Assembly (NCBI GenBank): GCA_020846975.1 | Contig: JADLCX010000063.1 | Location: 61,725-125,724 of the forward strand | Length of the DNA stretch: 64,000 bases | Origin: Phycisphaerales bacterium | Lineage (GTDB): Bacteria > Planctomycetota > Phycisphaerae > Phycisphaerales > UBA1924 | Direction of reading: 5' to 3' | Program-made: the position numbers and the translations under genes | The notes under the pieces: model-generated | Told to the model about the DNA's origin: nothing | Databases searched by the model: none | The model's input: the letters and a program-made list of their open reading frames with translations, nothing else | In this document: in pieces, positions 17,888 through 27,171 of the stretch | Layout of the letters: every line of letters starts with the position of its first letter | Position numbering within the stretch: position 1 is the first letter of the stretch

Positions 17888-19149
17888 GCGCCCCCCCCGC
17901 TCTGCGTGGTTGTGGTCAGGTCGAACAGCGGCAGGAACATGCTGATCGCGACGAACCCCACCAGCAGCCCCAGCACGATCAGGATCACCGGCTCGATCAG
18001 CGACGTCAGGCTCCGCAGGATGATCTCGTTGTCCTCGTCCATGAACTCGGCGAGGTTCGAGAGCACGGGCCCGACCTGCCCGGTCCGCTCGCCGCTGCGC
18101 ACCGCCTCGGTCACGCTCTGGCTGATCAGCGTGCTGGTGCCGAGCACCGACGAGATGTTGCCGCCCTTGGTCACTTCATCCTCGGCACGCACGACCAGGT
18201 CCGCGAAGCACAGGTTCCCCGTGGCCTCCCGCGTGAGCCGGAGCGCATCCAGCAGCGGGACCTTGCCCTCGAGCAGCACGCCCATGACCCGCAGCACGCG
18301 CGAGGTGACGAAGCTCCTGACCACCTTGCCGAAGATCGGCAGGCGAAGAACCGTCCCGTGCCACCACACGCGCCCCGCCTCGGAACCCATCCACGCGTGC
18401 ACGCCGAACCCGGCAAGGCCCGCGCCGATCAGCGCCGCCCACCAATACTCCCGCAGCCACGCGCTCAGGGCCATGAGCAGTTTCGTCGTCGGCGGCAACG
18501 GCGCCCCCAGCGACGTGAACAGCCCCTCGAAGCGCGGCAGCACGAACCCCATCATCACGCCCATGACCCCGATGCACACGAAGATCAGCAGGATCGGATA
18601 GACCATCGCGCCCGCGACGCTCGACCTCACCTTGAGCTGCTGGCGGGTCAGCATCGCCAGCCTGCGGAGCATCGCGTCGAGCTGGCCGCTCGACTCGCCG
18701 GCCGAGACCAGGCTGCGGCAGATGGCGTCGAAGTACGTCGCGTGCGGCTCCATCGCCTGCGCGAACGTCTGGCCTTCTTCCACCTTCGTGCGGACATCCG
18801 CGAGCGTTGCCTTCCACTTGCCCGCTGGCGTCTGCCGCTCGATGGCCTCCAGCGCATCCACCATCGGCGTACCCGTCGAGACCAGCACCGAGAGCTGCCG
18901 GAAGAACGCCGTGACATCCTTGAGCCGGGCTGTTCGACCGAACCCGCCGACCGGCCTCGCCGATCGCGCCGAACGTCCGACCAGCGCGCGGGCGGCCCTG
19001 CCGGTCAGGATCGCCCTGCGCTCCACGAGTTCCACGACGAACAGCTCTTGCCGCCGCAGAAGCTCCTCGGCCTCCGAGGTTGCCGTCGCCTCGATCACAT
19101 CGGAGATCTCCCGCCCGGACCGGTCGTAGGCCTTGTATCCGTACTTCAC
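17884..19149 (-). CDS. gspF: GspF/PilC-like inner-membrane platform protein
   Basis: 421 residues from a GTG at 19149 that overlaps the GspE stop (GTGA). It opens VKYGYKAYDRSGREISDVIEA, the standard GspF start. Two homologous T2SSF domains follow: VTAFFRQLSVLVSTGTPMVDALEAI (about residues 85-110) and the later SRVLRVMGVLLEGKVPLLDAL. Three strong spans lie at about 185-210, 235-255 and 385-410. It ends in a short Gly-rich tail (SGGGA) encoded by a G8 run. It anchors the assembly ATPase to the membrane. Confidence 0.9.
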   Translation of the reverse strand: MKYGYKAYDRSGREISDVIEATATSEAEELLRRQELFVVELVERRAILTGRAARALVGRSARSARPVGGFGRTARLKDVTAFFRQLSVLVSTGTPMVDALEAIERQTPAGKWKATLADVRTKVEEGQTFAQAMEPHATYFDAICRSLVSAGESSGQLDAMLRRLAMLTRQQLKVRSSVAGAMVYPILLIFVCIGVMGVMMGFVLPRFEGLFTSLGAPLPPTTKLLMALSAWLREYWWAALIGAGLAGFGVHAWMGSEAGRVWWHGTVLRLPIFGKVVRSFVTSRVLRVMGVLLEGKVPLLDALRLTREATGNLCFADLVVRAEDEVTKGGNISSVLGTSTLISQSVTEAVRSGERTGQVGPVLSNLAEFMDEDNEIILRSLTSLIEPVILIVLGLLVGFVAISMFLPLFDLTTTTQSGGGA

Positions 19150-21059
19150 GCGGCCTCCTTCCCGCCGTGGGCGTCGGGGGTCGCGGGCTCGACACGACCG
19201 GCCGGCTTCTCGACCGCGGCCATGTCCTCGCCCTCGTCGCTGGTGACGCGGAGCACTTCCTCGAGACTCGTCTTGCCCTCGAGAGCCAGGATCACGCCCT
19301 CCTCGCGCAGCGTGAGCACGCCGGCGTTCCGCAGCTTGTCCCGAAGTTCGTGCGTCGCCGACCCGTGGTGGATCATCCGCCGGAGTTCGGGCGTCACTTC
19401 CATGATCTCGTAGACGCCGCAGCGCCCCTGGAAGCCGCTGTCGTGGCACTGGCGGCACCCGCTCCCCTTGCGGAAAGCGCGGCCGACCTGCTCCATCAAC
19501 CCGGCATCCATCAGGACCTGCTCGGACGGGTAATACCGGGTGGAGCACGCCGCGCAGACCGTGCGTGCCAGCCGCTGCGCCACCGCGCCGACCAGCGCTC
19601 CCGAGAGCAGGTAGGGCTCGATGCCCATGTCCACGAGCCGTGCGACCGCGCCGGGTGCATCGTTGGTGTGGAGCGTGGCCAGCACCAGGTGCCCGGTGAG
19701 CGCGGCCTGGACCGCCACGCGCGCCGTGTCGTGGTCGCGGATCTCGCCCACCATGATGATGTCGGGGTCCTGCCGCAGGATGCTCCGCAGCGCGCGGGCG
19801 AACGTCAGCCCGATCTGCTCGTTGACCTGGATCTGGTTGATCATGTCGAGCTGGTACTCGACGGGGTCCTCGACCGTCAGGATGTTGACCTCGGGCGAGC
19901 GGAGCAGGTCGAGCGCCGAATACAGCGTGGTCGTCTTGCCGCTGCCCGTCGGGCCCGTCACCAGCGCGAGGCCGTGCGGCTGCTTCATGATCCGCGTGAA
20001 GGTCTCCATGGTCTCCGGTCGGAACCCCAGGTCCTCCAGGCGCACCTTCAGGTTGCGCTTGTCCAGCACGCGCACCACGACCTTCTCGCCCAGGAGCGTC
20101 GGCATCGAGCTGACGCGGAGATCGACTTCCCGACCCTCGGCGACGATCCGCACGCGCCCCTCCTGAGGCAGGCGCTTCTCGGCGATATCCATCTTTCCGA
20201 TGACCTTCACGCGGCTGACGATGGCCGCGTGCATGCCCATCGGCGGCTTCATCAGGTCGCGGAGCACGCCGTCCTTGCGGTAGCGGACGCGCGTGCCCTT
20301 CTTGTCGGGCTCGATGTGGATGTCGCTGGCGCGATCCTTCACCGCCGTCAGGAACGCCACGTTCACCAGGTTGACGATGGGGCTGCCCGCCACCATCTTG
20401 TCCAGGTCTGTGCTCGGCCCCTCGTCGATCTGCTCGCGCTCGACGACCTCGACATCCGTCTCGGCCAGGCTGGTCAGGAACGCGTCGATGTCCACGTTGC
20501 CGCCGGAGTACTTCTTGATGTACTCCATGATGTTGGCTTCCAGCGCCAGCACCGGGCGGATCCGCAATCCCGTGATCTGCTTCAGCCGGTCGATCGCCGG
20601 GAGGCTCTGCGGCTCGGCCATCGCGATCGTCAACGTGTCGTGGACCTTGAAGAGCGGCAGGACCTTGAGGCGTGTCGCCTCCTCTTCGCCGATGAGCTTG
20701 ATCAGCGGCGGGTCGATCAGCCCGTGCCGCAGCACACAGCCGGGAAGGTCCAGGCACTGGGCGAGCGCGCGAAGGAGCACGGCGTTGGTGATGATGCCCT
20801 GCTCGACCAGCAACTCGCCGAGCATCCGGCTGCTCTTCTTCTGGTCGGCCAGGGCCTTGTCGAGCTGCTCTTTGGAGATGACGCCCTGCTCGACCAGCGC
20901 ATCGCCGACGCGCCGACGCCCGCCGCCCGCTCCCCCCCCACCACTCCCCACTCCCTGCGCAGGCGGGCCTCCGCTCGCTCCGGTCGGCACGGGCGCGCCC
21001 GATCCCTGGGCCGGGTTCGGCTTGATGGGCTCTTGGTCGTGTCGGCGTGGCGTGGTCAT
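19146..21059 (-). CDS. gspE: GspE/PilB-type assembly ATPase
   Basis: 637 residues. A Gly/Pro-rich, low-complexity N-terminus of about 50 residues leads into an MshEN-type c-di-GMP-binding/N1 domain (LVEQGVISKEQLDKAL, then GELLVEQGIITNAVLLRAL). The ATPase domain has Walker A GPTGSGKTTTL (Lys about 375), the Asp box VEDPVEYQ, Walker B MVGEIRDHDTA and the His box LATLHTNDAPGA. Two CxxC pairs near residue 510-545 (CAACSTRYYP, CRQCHDSGF) form the usual zinc site. It powers pseudopilus assembly. First gene of the dense GspE-to-GspK operon. Confidence 0.93.
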   Translation of the reverse strand: MTTPRRHDQEPIKPNPAQGSGAPVPTGASGGPPAQGVGSGGGGAGGGRRRVGDALVEQGVISKEQLDKALADQKKSSRMLGELLVEQGIITNAVLLRALAQCLDLPGCVLRHGLIDPPLIKLIGEEEATRLKVLPLFKVHDTLTIAMAEPQSLPAIDRLKQITGLRIRPVLALEANIMEYIKKYSGGNVDIDAFLTSLAETDVEVVEREQIDEGPSTDLDKMVAGSPIVNLVNVAFLTAVKDRASDIHIEPDKKGTRVRYRKDGVLRDLMKPPMGMHAAIVSRVKVIGKMDIAEKRLPQEGRVRIVAEGREVDLRVSSMPTLLGEKVVVRVLDKRNLKVRLEDLGFRPETMETFTRIMKQPHGLALVTGPTGSGKTTTLYSALDLLRSPEVNILTVEDPVEYQLDMINQIQVNEQIGLTFARALRSILRQDPDIIMVGEIRDHDTARVAVQAALTGHLVLATLHTNDAPGAVARLVDMGIEPYLLSGALVGAVAQRLARTVCAACSTRYYPSEQVLMDAGLMEQVGRAFRKGSGCRQCHDSGFQGRCGVYEIMEVTPELRRMIHHGSATHELRDKLRNAGVLTLREEGVILALEGKTSLEEVLRVTSDEGEDMAAVEKPAGRVEPATPDAHGGKEAA

Positions 21060-21101
21060 TTGCTCGACGCTCTCTCCATCAGTCCTTCGCTCTCCGACCG
21101 C

Positions 21102-21437
21102 TCACAGGAAACTCCGAACCGCCGTCCCGACATCCTGGTAGTGCTCGAACCGCGTCGAGAGGTCGGTCATTTCCAGAACCTCGCGGACCGTCTCGTTGCA
21201 CCCGCACAGCCGGAGAGCCTGCCCTCCTGATGAAAGCTGCTCGGTCGTCTCTTTCAGCACCTCCAGCCCACGGCTGTCCACCCAGGCGATCGCGGCGCAA
21301 TCAACCACGAAGCGACCGAGGCTGCGGCCCATGACCTCGTTGATGCGATGCAGGAACTGCTCCGCATCAGGCCCGCACAGCGGCCCCTGCGGCTTCAGCA
21401 CCGTCACCGCGCCCTGTCGTTGTTCTGCGATCTCCAT
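21102..21437 (-). CDS. STAS-domain protein (anti-sigma factor antagonist type)
   Basis: 111 residues, almost entirely a STAS domain. The phosphorylation signature is WVDSRGLEVLKE, with Ser at about residue 55, in the place where SpoIIAA/RsbV-type antagonists are phosphorylated. The ATG at 21437 has GGAGG about 7 bases upstream; a longer frame to 21530 reads through an intergenic stretch and was not used. It lies 42 bp before gspE and 92 bp after the histidine kinase gene. The FHA-GAF-PP2C phosphatase at 28578-30479 is a candidate partner that could dephosphorylate it. Confidence 0.82.
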   Translation of the reverse strand: MEIAEQRQGAVTVLKPQGPLCGPDAEQFLHRINEVMGRSLGRFVVDCAAIAWVDSRGLEVLKETTEQLSSGGQALRLCGCNETVREVLEMTDLSTRFEHYQDVGTAVRSFL

Positions 21438-21529
21438 CACGAGCCCTCCGAAGTCACGATCGGGCGGGAACCATCGAGCGCCCAACCTCCCGCACCCGCC
21501 GCCTGCCCACCCCTCCCTTGCCGCGTGCA

Positions 21530-23446
21530 CTACGCCGCCATCGGCAACGTCATCGTGAACGTGCTGCCCTTGTCCAGTTGCGACCGCACGATGATGTCCC
21601 CGCCGTGCAGCCGGACCACCTCTCTCGCGATCGCGAGCCCGAGCCCCGTGCCGGTGACGCTGGTGATCCGGCGGTCCTTGGCCCGGTAGAACTTCTCGAA
21701 GATCAGTTCGCGCTCTTCCTCGCGCACGCCGATCCCGTTGTCGATCACCTCGACGCTCAACTGGCCCTTCTCCTCGCCGACGCGCACCGTCACCTCACCT
21801 CCGGCCGGCGTGTACTTGATCGCGTTGCCGACCAGGTTGTGCAGGGCCATCACGATCTTGTCGCGGTCGCCGCGGATCACCGGCAGCTTCGGCGGCAGGT
21901 CGAGTTTCAGCGTGATCTCCTTGCTCGCCGCCTGCTCGCGGAAGTCCGAGCTCAACTCCTCGAACACGGTTGCGACACGCACGTCGTCCTTGTTCAGTTT
22001 CAGCGATCCGGCATCGATCTCCGCGACCGAGAGCATGTCCCCAACGATGCGCTCCAGCCGCCGGACTTCCTGGCTGATGGTGTTCAGCCCGTCGGACCGC
22101 TTCTGCGGGTCGTCCGCGCCGCCGCCATCCACCAGCATCTCCAAGTAGAGCCGGATGTTCGTCAGCGGCGTGCGCAGCTCGTGCGTCGCCTGGGCCACGA
22201 ACGAGTTGCGGGCCTCGTCGGCCACCCTCTGCTGCGTGACATCCTCGATCACGATCAGCGCCGTCGCGCTGTCCTCGCGCCGCAGAGGCCGGATGGTGAT
22301 TCTCAGCACGCTCGCGCCGATCGCGCCGGCCACCGCGCCGCCGCTGCTCGCCGCGGCGTTCGGGTCGGCCAGCCGCCTGACCTCCGCCACCGTCCTGCTC
22401 TTGATGCTCCCGTCCATGATGCCGCGCACCGCGTCGCGCACCTTCGGGTCGTCCAGCGCCTTGTTCAGGTCCGAGCCGATCAGCGCCTCCCGCCCGGTGT
22501 TCAGGAACACGGTCGCCGCGCCGTTGGCGTACTTGACCTTCATGCGGTCATCGACCAGCAGCAGCCCCATCCACAGACCGTCGCACACGCTCCCCAACTC
22601 GCCGTCGCGGCTGCGCCGGCTGGCCAGCGACTCGGCGATCCTCGCGCCGCTCTGGTGCTCCTTGAACACCCGGCGCTCCGCGACGATCCGGTTCCACGCC
22701 GCGGCCTCGACGCCCAACTCGGGATTCACCTCGAGCTCGCCCTCGGCCGAGCCCGGCTGCGACGACGATCGCAGGGCCTCGCCGATGGCCCCGAGCGCAC
22801 GCACGCGACGGCGCATCGCCCGGTAGCCCATCCACATCGCGCCCATCGCCGTCGCCGCGATGATCCCGATCCCCGCCTGCAGCGGCCATGTTTCCGCCGA
22901 GGTCAGCCGGTGCGCATCATCGATCTCCAGCATCGCTGTTCCCCGGCCGGGAACGACCAGCGGAACCCTCGCTTCCAGCACGCCGTCGGGACGTCGCGTG
23001 AACGTGTCCATCGCCGACCCTCCGCCGGCGATGAGTTTGGACTCATCCTCCCACTTGGCGGGCATTTCCGCGTAGGTCACCCGGCCGCTGGTCTGGCCAT
23101 CGGCGACGACGAGGCCCTTCGCCGCGGGCAGAACAATCCGACAGCGCTCGAAACCCTGCGCGAGCGTCGCCTCGGCGACCATCCGCCGCACCGACGAGTG
23201 CTCGTTGTTGGCAAGCAATCCCTCGGCGCTCCGTCCGATCAGACCGGCCACCGCGCGAACCCGCTCCTCGCGCGCCGCATCGGCGCTCCTGGAGTAGGTG
23301 CGCAGCGTCCACCACGCGCAAGCCCCCAGCGCGGCGACCATGATCGCCGCGGACGCGAGTCCGGCGAGCGCAACCAACGACTCTCCACGCACAAGCATGC
23401 GTCGAGCCAAGCGCGCCACGATCGACTTCCGCTGCCGGTCTACCAC
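21530..23446 (-). CDS. Membrane sensor histidine kinase (PAS-HisKA-HATPase)
   Basis: 638 residues. Two membrane spans (about residues 22-45 and 190-212) enclose an extracytoplasmic sensor domain of about 145 residues. A PAS-like domain (about 285-395) follows, then HisKA with the phospho-acceptor in QATHELRTPLTN (His about 422). The ATPase has the N box HNLVGNAIKYTP, G1 IDNGIGV, F box FEKFYR and G2 TGTGLGLAIAREV. The GTG at 23446 follows GGAGG by 4 bases; an ATG at 23398 is an alternative. No response regulator is adjacent. It may share a transcript with the STAS gene. Confidence 0.88.
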   Translation of the reverse strand: MVDRQRKSIVARLARRMLVRGESLVALAGLASAAIMVAALGACAWWTLRTYSRSADAAREERVRAVAGLIGRSAEGLLANNEHSSVRRMVAEATLAQGFERCRIVLPAAKGLVVADGQTSGRVTYAEMPAKWEDESKLIAGGGSAMDTFTRRPDGVLEARVPLVVPGRGTAMLEIDDAHRLTSAETWPLQAGIGIIAATAMGAMWMGYRAMRRRVRALGAIGEALRSSSQPGSAEGELEVNPELGVEAAAWNRIVAERRVFKEHQSGARIAESLASRRSRDGELGSVCDGLWMGLLLVDDRMKVKYANGAATVFLNTGREALIGSDLNKALDDPKVRDAVRGIMDGSIKSRTVAEVRRLADPNAAASSGGAVAGAIGASVLRITIRPLRREDSATALIVIEDVTQQRVADEARNSFVAQATHELRTPLTNIRLYLEMLVDGGGADDPQKRSDGLNTISQEVRRLERIVGDMLSVAEIDAGSLKLNKDDVRVATVFEELSSDFREQAASKEITLKLDLPPKLPVIRGDRDKIVMALHNLVGNAIKYTPAGGEVTVRVGEEKGQLSVEVIDNGIGVREEERELIFEKFYRAKDRRITSVTGTGLGLAIAREVVRLHGGDIIVRSQLDKGSTFTMTLPMAA

Positions 23447-23823
23447 ACAACCTCCAAACACTCGGCGAGAACCAAGACGGTGGGCGGCGCGGCCCTGGGT
23501 TTCTGACGTTGCGACGCCGAGCATCCGCGTATCGGTCCATCGCCGATGGCGATTGACCGCCACTCGGCGCATTGACAGGCGTGCAGCCACGAGCCGGCTT
23601 CGGACGTATGCTTATGCGGACTTTGACGCCTCGGGCGCGCCGGAGCGCACTCGGTTGGTGTACGCCCCGCCACCGTCTCGGGGGATCGTGACGGGGACGT
23701 GATTGGGGATGGTTCGGATCGGCACGCCGCCGGGTTCAACCATCGGGGGCCGGCCAAAGATTTCCATCGCACCCGCACCTCGTGGAGAGGCCGAGACCTC
23801 TCCGCCGACACCGGAGACTCCGC
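23447..23823. other. Divergent intergenic region, 377 bp
   Basis: Lies between the histidine kinase and the CARDB surface protein, which read away from each other, so at least two promoters are expected. A TTGACA-like hexamer occurs near 23573, but no good -10 box follows at the right distance. No gene, repeat or riboswitch is evident. The CARDB gene has GGAGA about 8 bases before its ATG. Confidence 0.45.
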
Positions 23824-25443
23824 ATGTTCAGCAACCCGCCCGCCCGCCGCTTCCGTGGCTCTCGCCGAACCGCCCCCACACATCAGCACGAACGGCTCAT
23901 GGATGGGCTCGAACAACGCTCCCTGTTCGCGGCGGATCTCGGCGTGCTGTTCGGCACGTTCGGGAACGTGCCCCAGACGCTCATCCCCGGCGATCAGATC
24001 AACCTGCCGATCATCGTCCGCAACGTCGGCGATACCGCCGCGGTCGGGAACGTGAGCATCGACTTCCTCCTCTCGACCGACGCCACCTTCGACGCCAACG
24101 ACACGCTCATCGGCACCTTCCCGAACGAGCAGATCAGCCTCTCCGCCGACGGCTTCCCCAACTCCGAGGGCGATTTTTCCGGTGTCGTCGAGATCCCCGC
24201 CGTCGCGCCCGGCAACTACTTCTTCCTGGTCCGTCTGCGCCCGGCGAGCAACGTCGGCGACTTCAACCAGAGCAACAACGTGGCCGCGAGCGCGGCCGCG
24301 CAGGCCTTTGCGTGGAAGTTCGGCACCTTCGACGGACGCACCAACGCGACGCTCACCCTCACCGACCCGAGCGGCACCGAGGTCAGTTTCGGCCTCTCCG
24401 GCGGCGGATTCGGCACCGTCACCACGGACTCATCGAACGACGAGAGGTTCGATGTCGTGCTGAGCGGCACGGGGGGCGCCTCCAACCTCGTCATCCAGGC
24501 CGACGACGACACCGGCGAAGGACCGACGGCCGGCATCGCGCTCGTCAGCGACATCACCGGCGGCACGCTCAACTCGATCTTCGCCCCGACCGCGCGGTTG
24601 TTCGGCGACATCACCCTCTCCGGGTCGCTGGCCTCGCTGCGGTTCGGCAACGTCCCGGCGTCATCGCTCATCACCGTCCAGGGCACGACCGTCAACACGG
24701 CCTACACGTTCGGCTCGGTCACCAACCTCAATATCGTCTCCGCCGCGCCCATCGCGTCGCTCTTCGCGACCGAGTGGACCGATACCGCCGTCGACAGCGA
24801 AGTCTCCCGGATCACCGCGCCCTGGATGGGCACGCTCACCACCAACGGGGCGTTCCAGGCCTCTCTGAACCTCACCGGTCGCACGGGTGCCGGACGAACG
24901 CTGGGCTCGGCCTCCATCGGTGGCAATATCTCTGTCGGCTCATGGCGGATCGTCGGCGCCAGCGGCCCGATCTCCGCCCGGGCCACCGCCGCCAACTGGT
25001 CCGCCAGCATCACAAAGGCGCTCCAGTCCGTCTCGATCACGCTCGACTTCCGGGGCGTGCTCGCCGCCAAGTCCATCGCCACGATCACCGTCGGGCGTGA
25101 CATGATCGGCGCCCGCGTGCTCGCCGGAGCGAATCTCGGGAGCGACGCGCGGCTGGGCGGGGCCGACGGCGCGGCCGACAACTTCGCCGCGGGCAACATC
25201 ACGACCGTCAACATCGGTCGCAGGGCCACCAACGTCATCATCGGCGCCGGGCTCAACCCCGTGGACGGCGTTTTCAAGAACGGCAACGACCAACTGGTCG
25301 GCAACGGAAGGATCAACCGCATCACCGTGGTCGGCTTGGCGGGCAACGGGAACCGCTTCCTCGCGCCGCGGTACACGGGCGCGATGTCCCTGAACGGCTC
25401 GACGGTTGATCCCGCGTCGGATGTCCGGTTCATGCTCTCCTGA
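23824..25443 (+). CDS. CARDB-type surface protein with LEPR-XLL-like N-terminal motif
   Basis: 539 residues. No classical signal peptide is obvious. Instead, after an Arg-rich N-terminus there is [15 protein letters not shown] (about residues 27-41), which closely resembles the LEPR-XLL motif of large planctomycete surface proteins. A CARDB-like domain follows ([34 protein letters not shown] ending, about 55-155). The rest (about 165-520) is Gly/Thr/Ile/Val-rich with repeated [12 protein letters not shown] turns, as in beta-solenoid proteins. GGAGA precedes the ATG. Probably exported and surface-bound; function unknown. Confidence 0.72.
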   Translation: MFSNPPARRFRGSRRTAPTHQHERLMDGLEQRSLFAADLGVLFGTFGNVPQTLIPGDQINLPIIVRNVGDTAAVGNVSIDFLLSTDATFDANDTLIGTFPNEQISLSADGFPNSEGDFSGVVEIPAVAPGNYFFLVRLRPASNVGDFNQSNNVAASAAAQAFAWKFGTFDGRTNATLTLTDPSGTEVSFGLSGGGFGTVTTDSSNDERFDVVLSGTGGASNLVIQADDDTGEGPTAGIALVSDITGGTLNSIFAPTARLFGDITLSGSLASLRFGNVPASSLITVQGTTVNTAYTFGSVTNLNIVSAAPIASLFATEWTDTAVDSEVSRITAPWMGTLTTNGAFQASLNLTGRTGAGRTLGSASIGGNISVGSWRIVGASGPISARATAANWSASITKALQSVSITLDFRGVLAAKSIATITVGRDMIGARVLAGANLGSDARLGGADGAADNFAAGNITTVNIGRRATNVIIGAGLNPVDGVFKNGNDQLVGNGRINRITVVGLAGNGNRFLAPRYTGAMSLNGSTVDPASDVRFMLS

Positions 25444-25472
25444 TCGCCCGGCCGCACGGCTACCCTGCCGCC

Positions 25473-26027
25473 ATGGCATCGTCGCGACCGCTTGTCGGCA
25501 TCATCATGGGCTCGGCGTCCGACTGGGAGACCATGCGGCACGCCGCCGAGATGCTCGAACAGCTCGGCGTTCCGCACGAACTGCGCGTCGTCTCCGCCCA
25601 CCGCACGCCCGACCTGCTCTTCACCTACGCCGCCTCGGCACAGGCCCGTGGCCTTGAGGTCATCATCGCCGGCGCGGGCGGCGCGGCCCACCTGCCCGGC
25701 ATGTGCGCCAGCAAGACGCCGCTCCCCGTGCTCGGCGTCCCGGTCGAGAGCAAGGCCCTCAAGGGCCTGGACTCGCTGCTCTCGATCGCGCAGATGCCCG
25801 CGGGCGTGCCCGTCGGCACGCTCGCCATCGGCCGAGCCGGCGCGATCAACGCCGCGCTCCTCGCCGCGTCGATCGTCTCGAACAAGCACACGCACCTGCG
25901 CCCGGCCCTCAGGCGGTTCCGATCAAAGCAGACCTCGACCGTGCTCGCCAATCCCGATCCTCGCAAGGCCCCGGCCAAGGCCTCGGCCCGATCGAAACGC
26001 CCGCCGCGGCGGAGGCCGGCACGGTGA
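25473..26027 (+). CDS. purE: N5-carboxyaminoimidazole ribonucleotide mutase PurE
   Basis: 184 residues. [13 protein letters not shown] (about 9-21) is the class I PurE substrate loop; [11 protein letters not shown] (about 40-50), [12 protein letters not shown] and [10 protein letters not shown] complete the active site. It converts N5-CAIR to CAIR in purine biosynthesis. The normal protein is about 160 residues; here a Lys/Arg/Ala/Pro-rich basic tail of about 25 residues is added. The stop overlaps the start of purK (GTGA), the usual purEK coupling. Confidence 0.95.
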   Translation: MASSRPLVGIIMGSASDWETMRHAAEMLEQLGVPHELRVVSAHRTPDLLFTYAASAQARGLEVIIAGAGGAAHLPGMCASKTPLPVLGVPVESKALKGLDSLLSIAQMPAGVPVGTLAIGRAGAINAALLAASIVSNKHTHLRPALRRFRSKQTSTVLANPDPRKAPAKASARSKRPPRRRPAR

Positions 26028-27148
26028 CGCCTCTGGTCGGCATTCTCGGGGGCGGCCAGCTCGGCCGCATGCTCGCCCTCGCCGGCATCCCGATGGGCCT
26101 GCGCTTCCGATTTCTCGAATCGCGCCCCGACTGTCCGGCCGCGGCCGCGGGCGAGGTCATCGTCGGCCGATACGACGATCACGCCGCCCTCACGCGATTC
26201 GCCGACGGGCTGAGCACCGCCACGTACGAGTTCGAGAACGTCCCCGCCGCCACGGCGCGGTGGCTGACCGAGCACGTTTCGGTGTACCCGCCCGAGGGCG
26301 TGCTGGCGATCGCGCAGGACCGTATCGCCGAGAAGTCGCTCTTCCGCGACCTCGACGTGGGAACACCCGCGTTCTGCGCGGTTGACTCCCGCGAGCAGTT
26401 GCTCGCCGCGTGCGAACGGCTCGGCCTTCCCTGCGTGCTCAAGACCCGGCGTCTCGGTTACGACGGGAAGGGACAGTGGGTGCTCCGCTCCAGGGCGGAT
26501 GCCGACGCCCTGCCGCGGGTCGGGGCCGGGCTGATCGTCGAACAGTTCGTCGGCTTTCGTCGCGAGCTCTCCATCATCGCCGCTCGCTCTCGAACGGGCG
26601 AGGAGGCGTTCTTTCCGCTGATCCAGAACACCCATCGCGGCGGGATTCTCCGCGAGTCCATCGCTCCGGCGCCGGAAGTCGCGCCGGAGCTTCAGTCGCG
26701 AGCCGAGATTGTGGCCCGGCGAGTGCTCGAGCGCACCGGCTACGTGGGTGTGCTGGCGATCGAGCTCTTCGAGATGCCCGACGGCTCGCTCCTGGCCAAC
26801 GAAATGGCCCCGCGCGTGCACAACTCGGGGCATTGGACGCAGGACGGCGCGGACTTGAGCCAGTTCGAGCTGCACCTTCGCGCGATCCTGGGTTGGCCGC
26901 TCGGCGCCGACTCAAGCGGGCGCATCCGAACCCGCGGCGCGAGCGCGATGCTCAACATCCTGCGCGGCGACCCGGACCCGTCGCGAGCGCTTTCGCTCGC
27001 CGGATCGCGCCTGCACCTCTACGGAAAGGCCCCGCCCAGCGCGGGCGAGCTCCGCAAGATCGGACACCTGAACATCACCGCGAACGACGCCGGCGAGCTC
27101 GAACGACGGCTGTGCGCGGCACGCACCGCGCTCGCCGACCTGCTGTAG
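26024..27148 (+). CDS. purK: N5-carboxyaminoimidazole ribonucleotide synthase PurK
   Basis: 374 residues from the GTG at 26024, with GGAGG 8 bases upstream inside purE. The N-terminal [16 protein letters not shown] loop binds substrate. The ATP-grasp domain shows [34 protein letters not shown] and [14 protein letters not shown]. The C-terminal [20 protein letters not shown] matches PurK endings. It makes N5-CAIR from AIR, ATP and bicarbonate, feeding PurE. Converges on the CorC-like gene. Confidence 0.95.
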   Translation: MTPLVGILGGGQLGRMLALAGIPMGLRFRFLESRPDCPAAAAGEVIVGRYDDHAALTRFADGLSTATYEFENVPAATARWLTEHVSVYPPEGVLAIAQDRIAEKSLFRDLDVGTPAFCAVDSREQLLAACERLGLPCVLKTRRLGYDGKGQWVLRSRADADALPRVGAGLIVEQFVGFRRELSIIAARSRTGEEAFFPLIQNTHRGGILRESIAPAPEVAPELQSRAEIVARRVLERTGYVGVLAIELFEMPDGSLLANEMAPRVHNSGHWTQDGADLSQFELHLRAILGWPLGADSSGRIRTRGASAMLNILRGDPDPSRALSLAGSRLHLYGKAPPSAGELRKIGHLNITANDAGELERRLCAARTALADLL

Positions 27149-27171
27149 CGCGGCGTCGCGGCACGCTCCGC

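Noticed and set aside
19150..20757. Upstream extension of the GspF frame to 20757
   Set aside because: The extension runs inside gspE in another frame and reads as Arg/Gly/Pro nonsense; the GTG at 19149 gives the standard GspF start.
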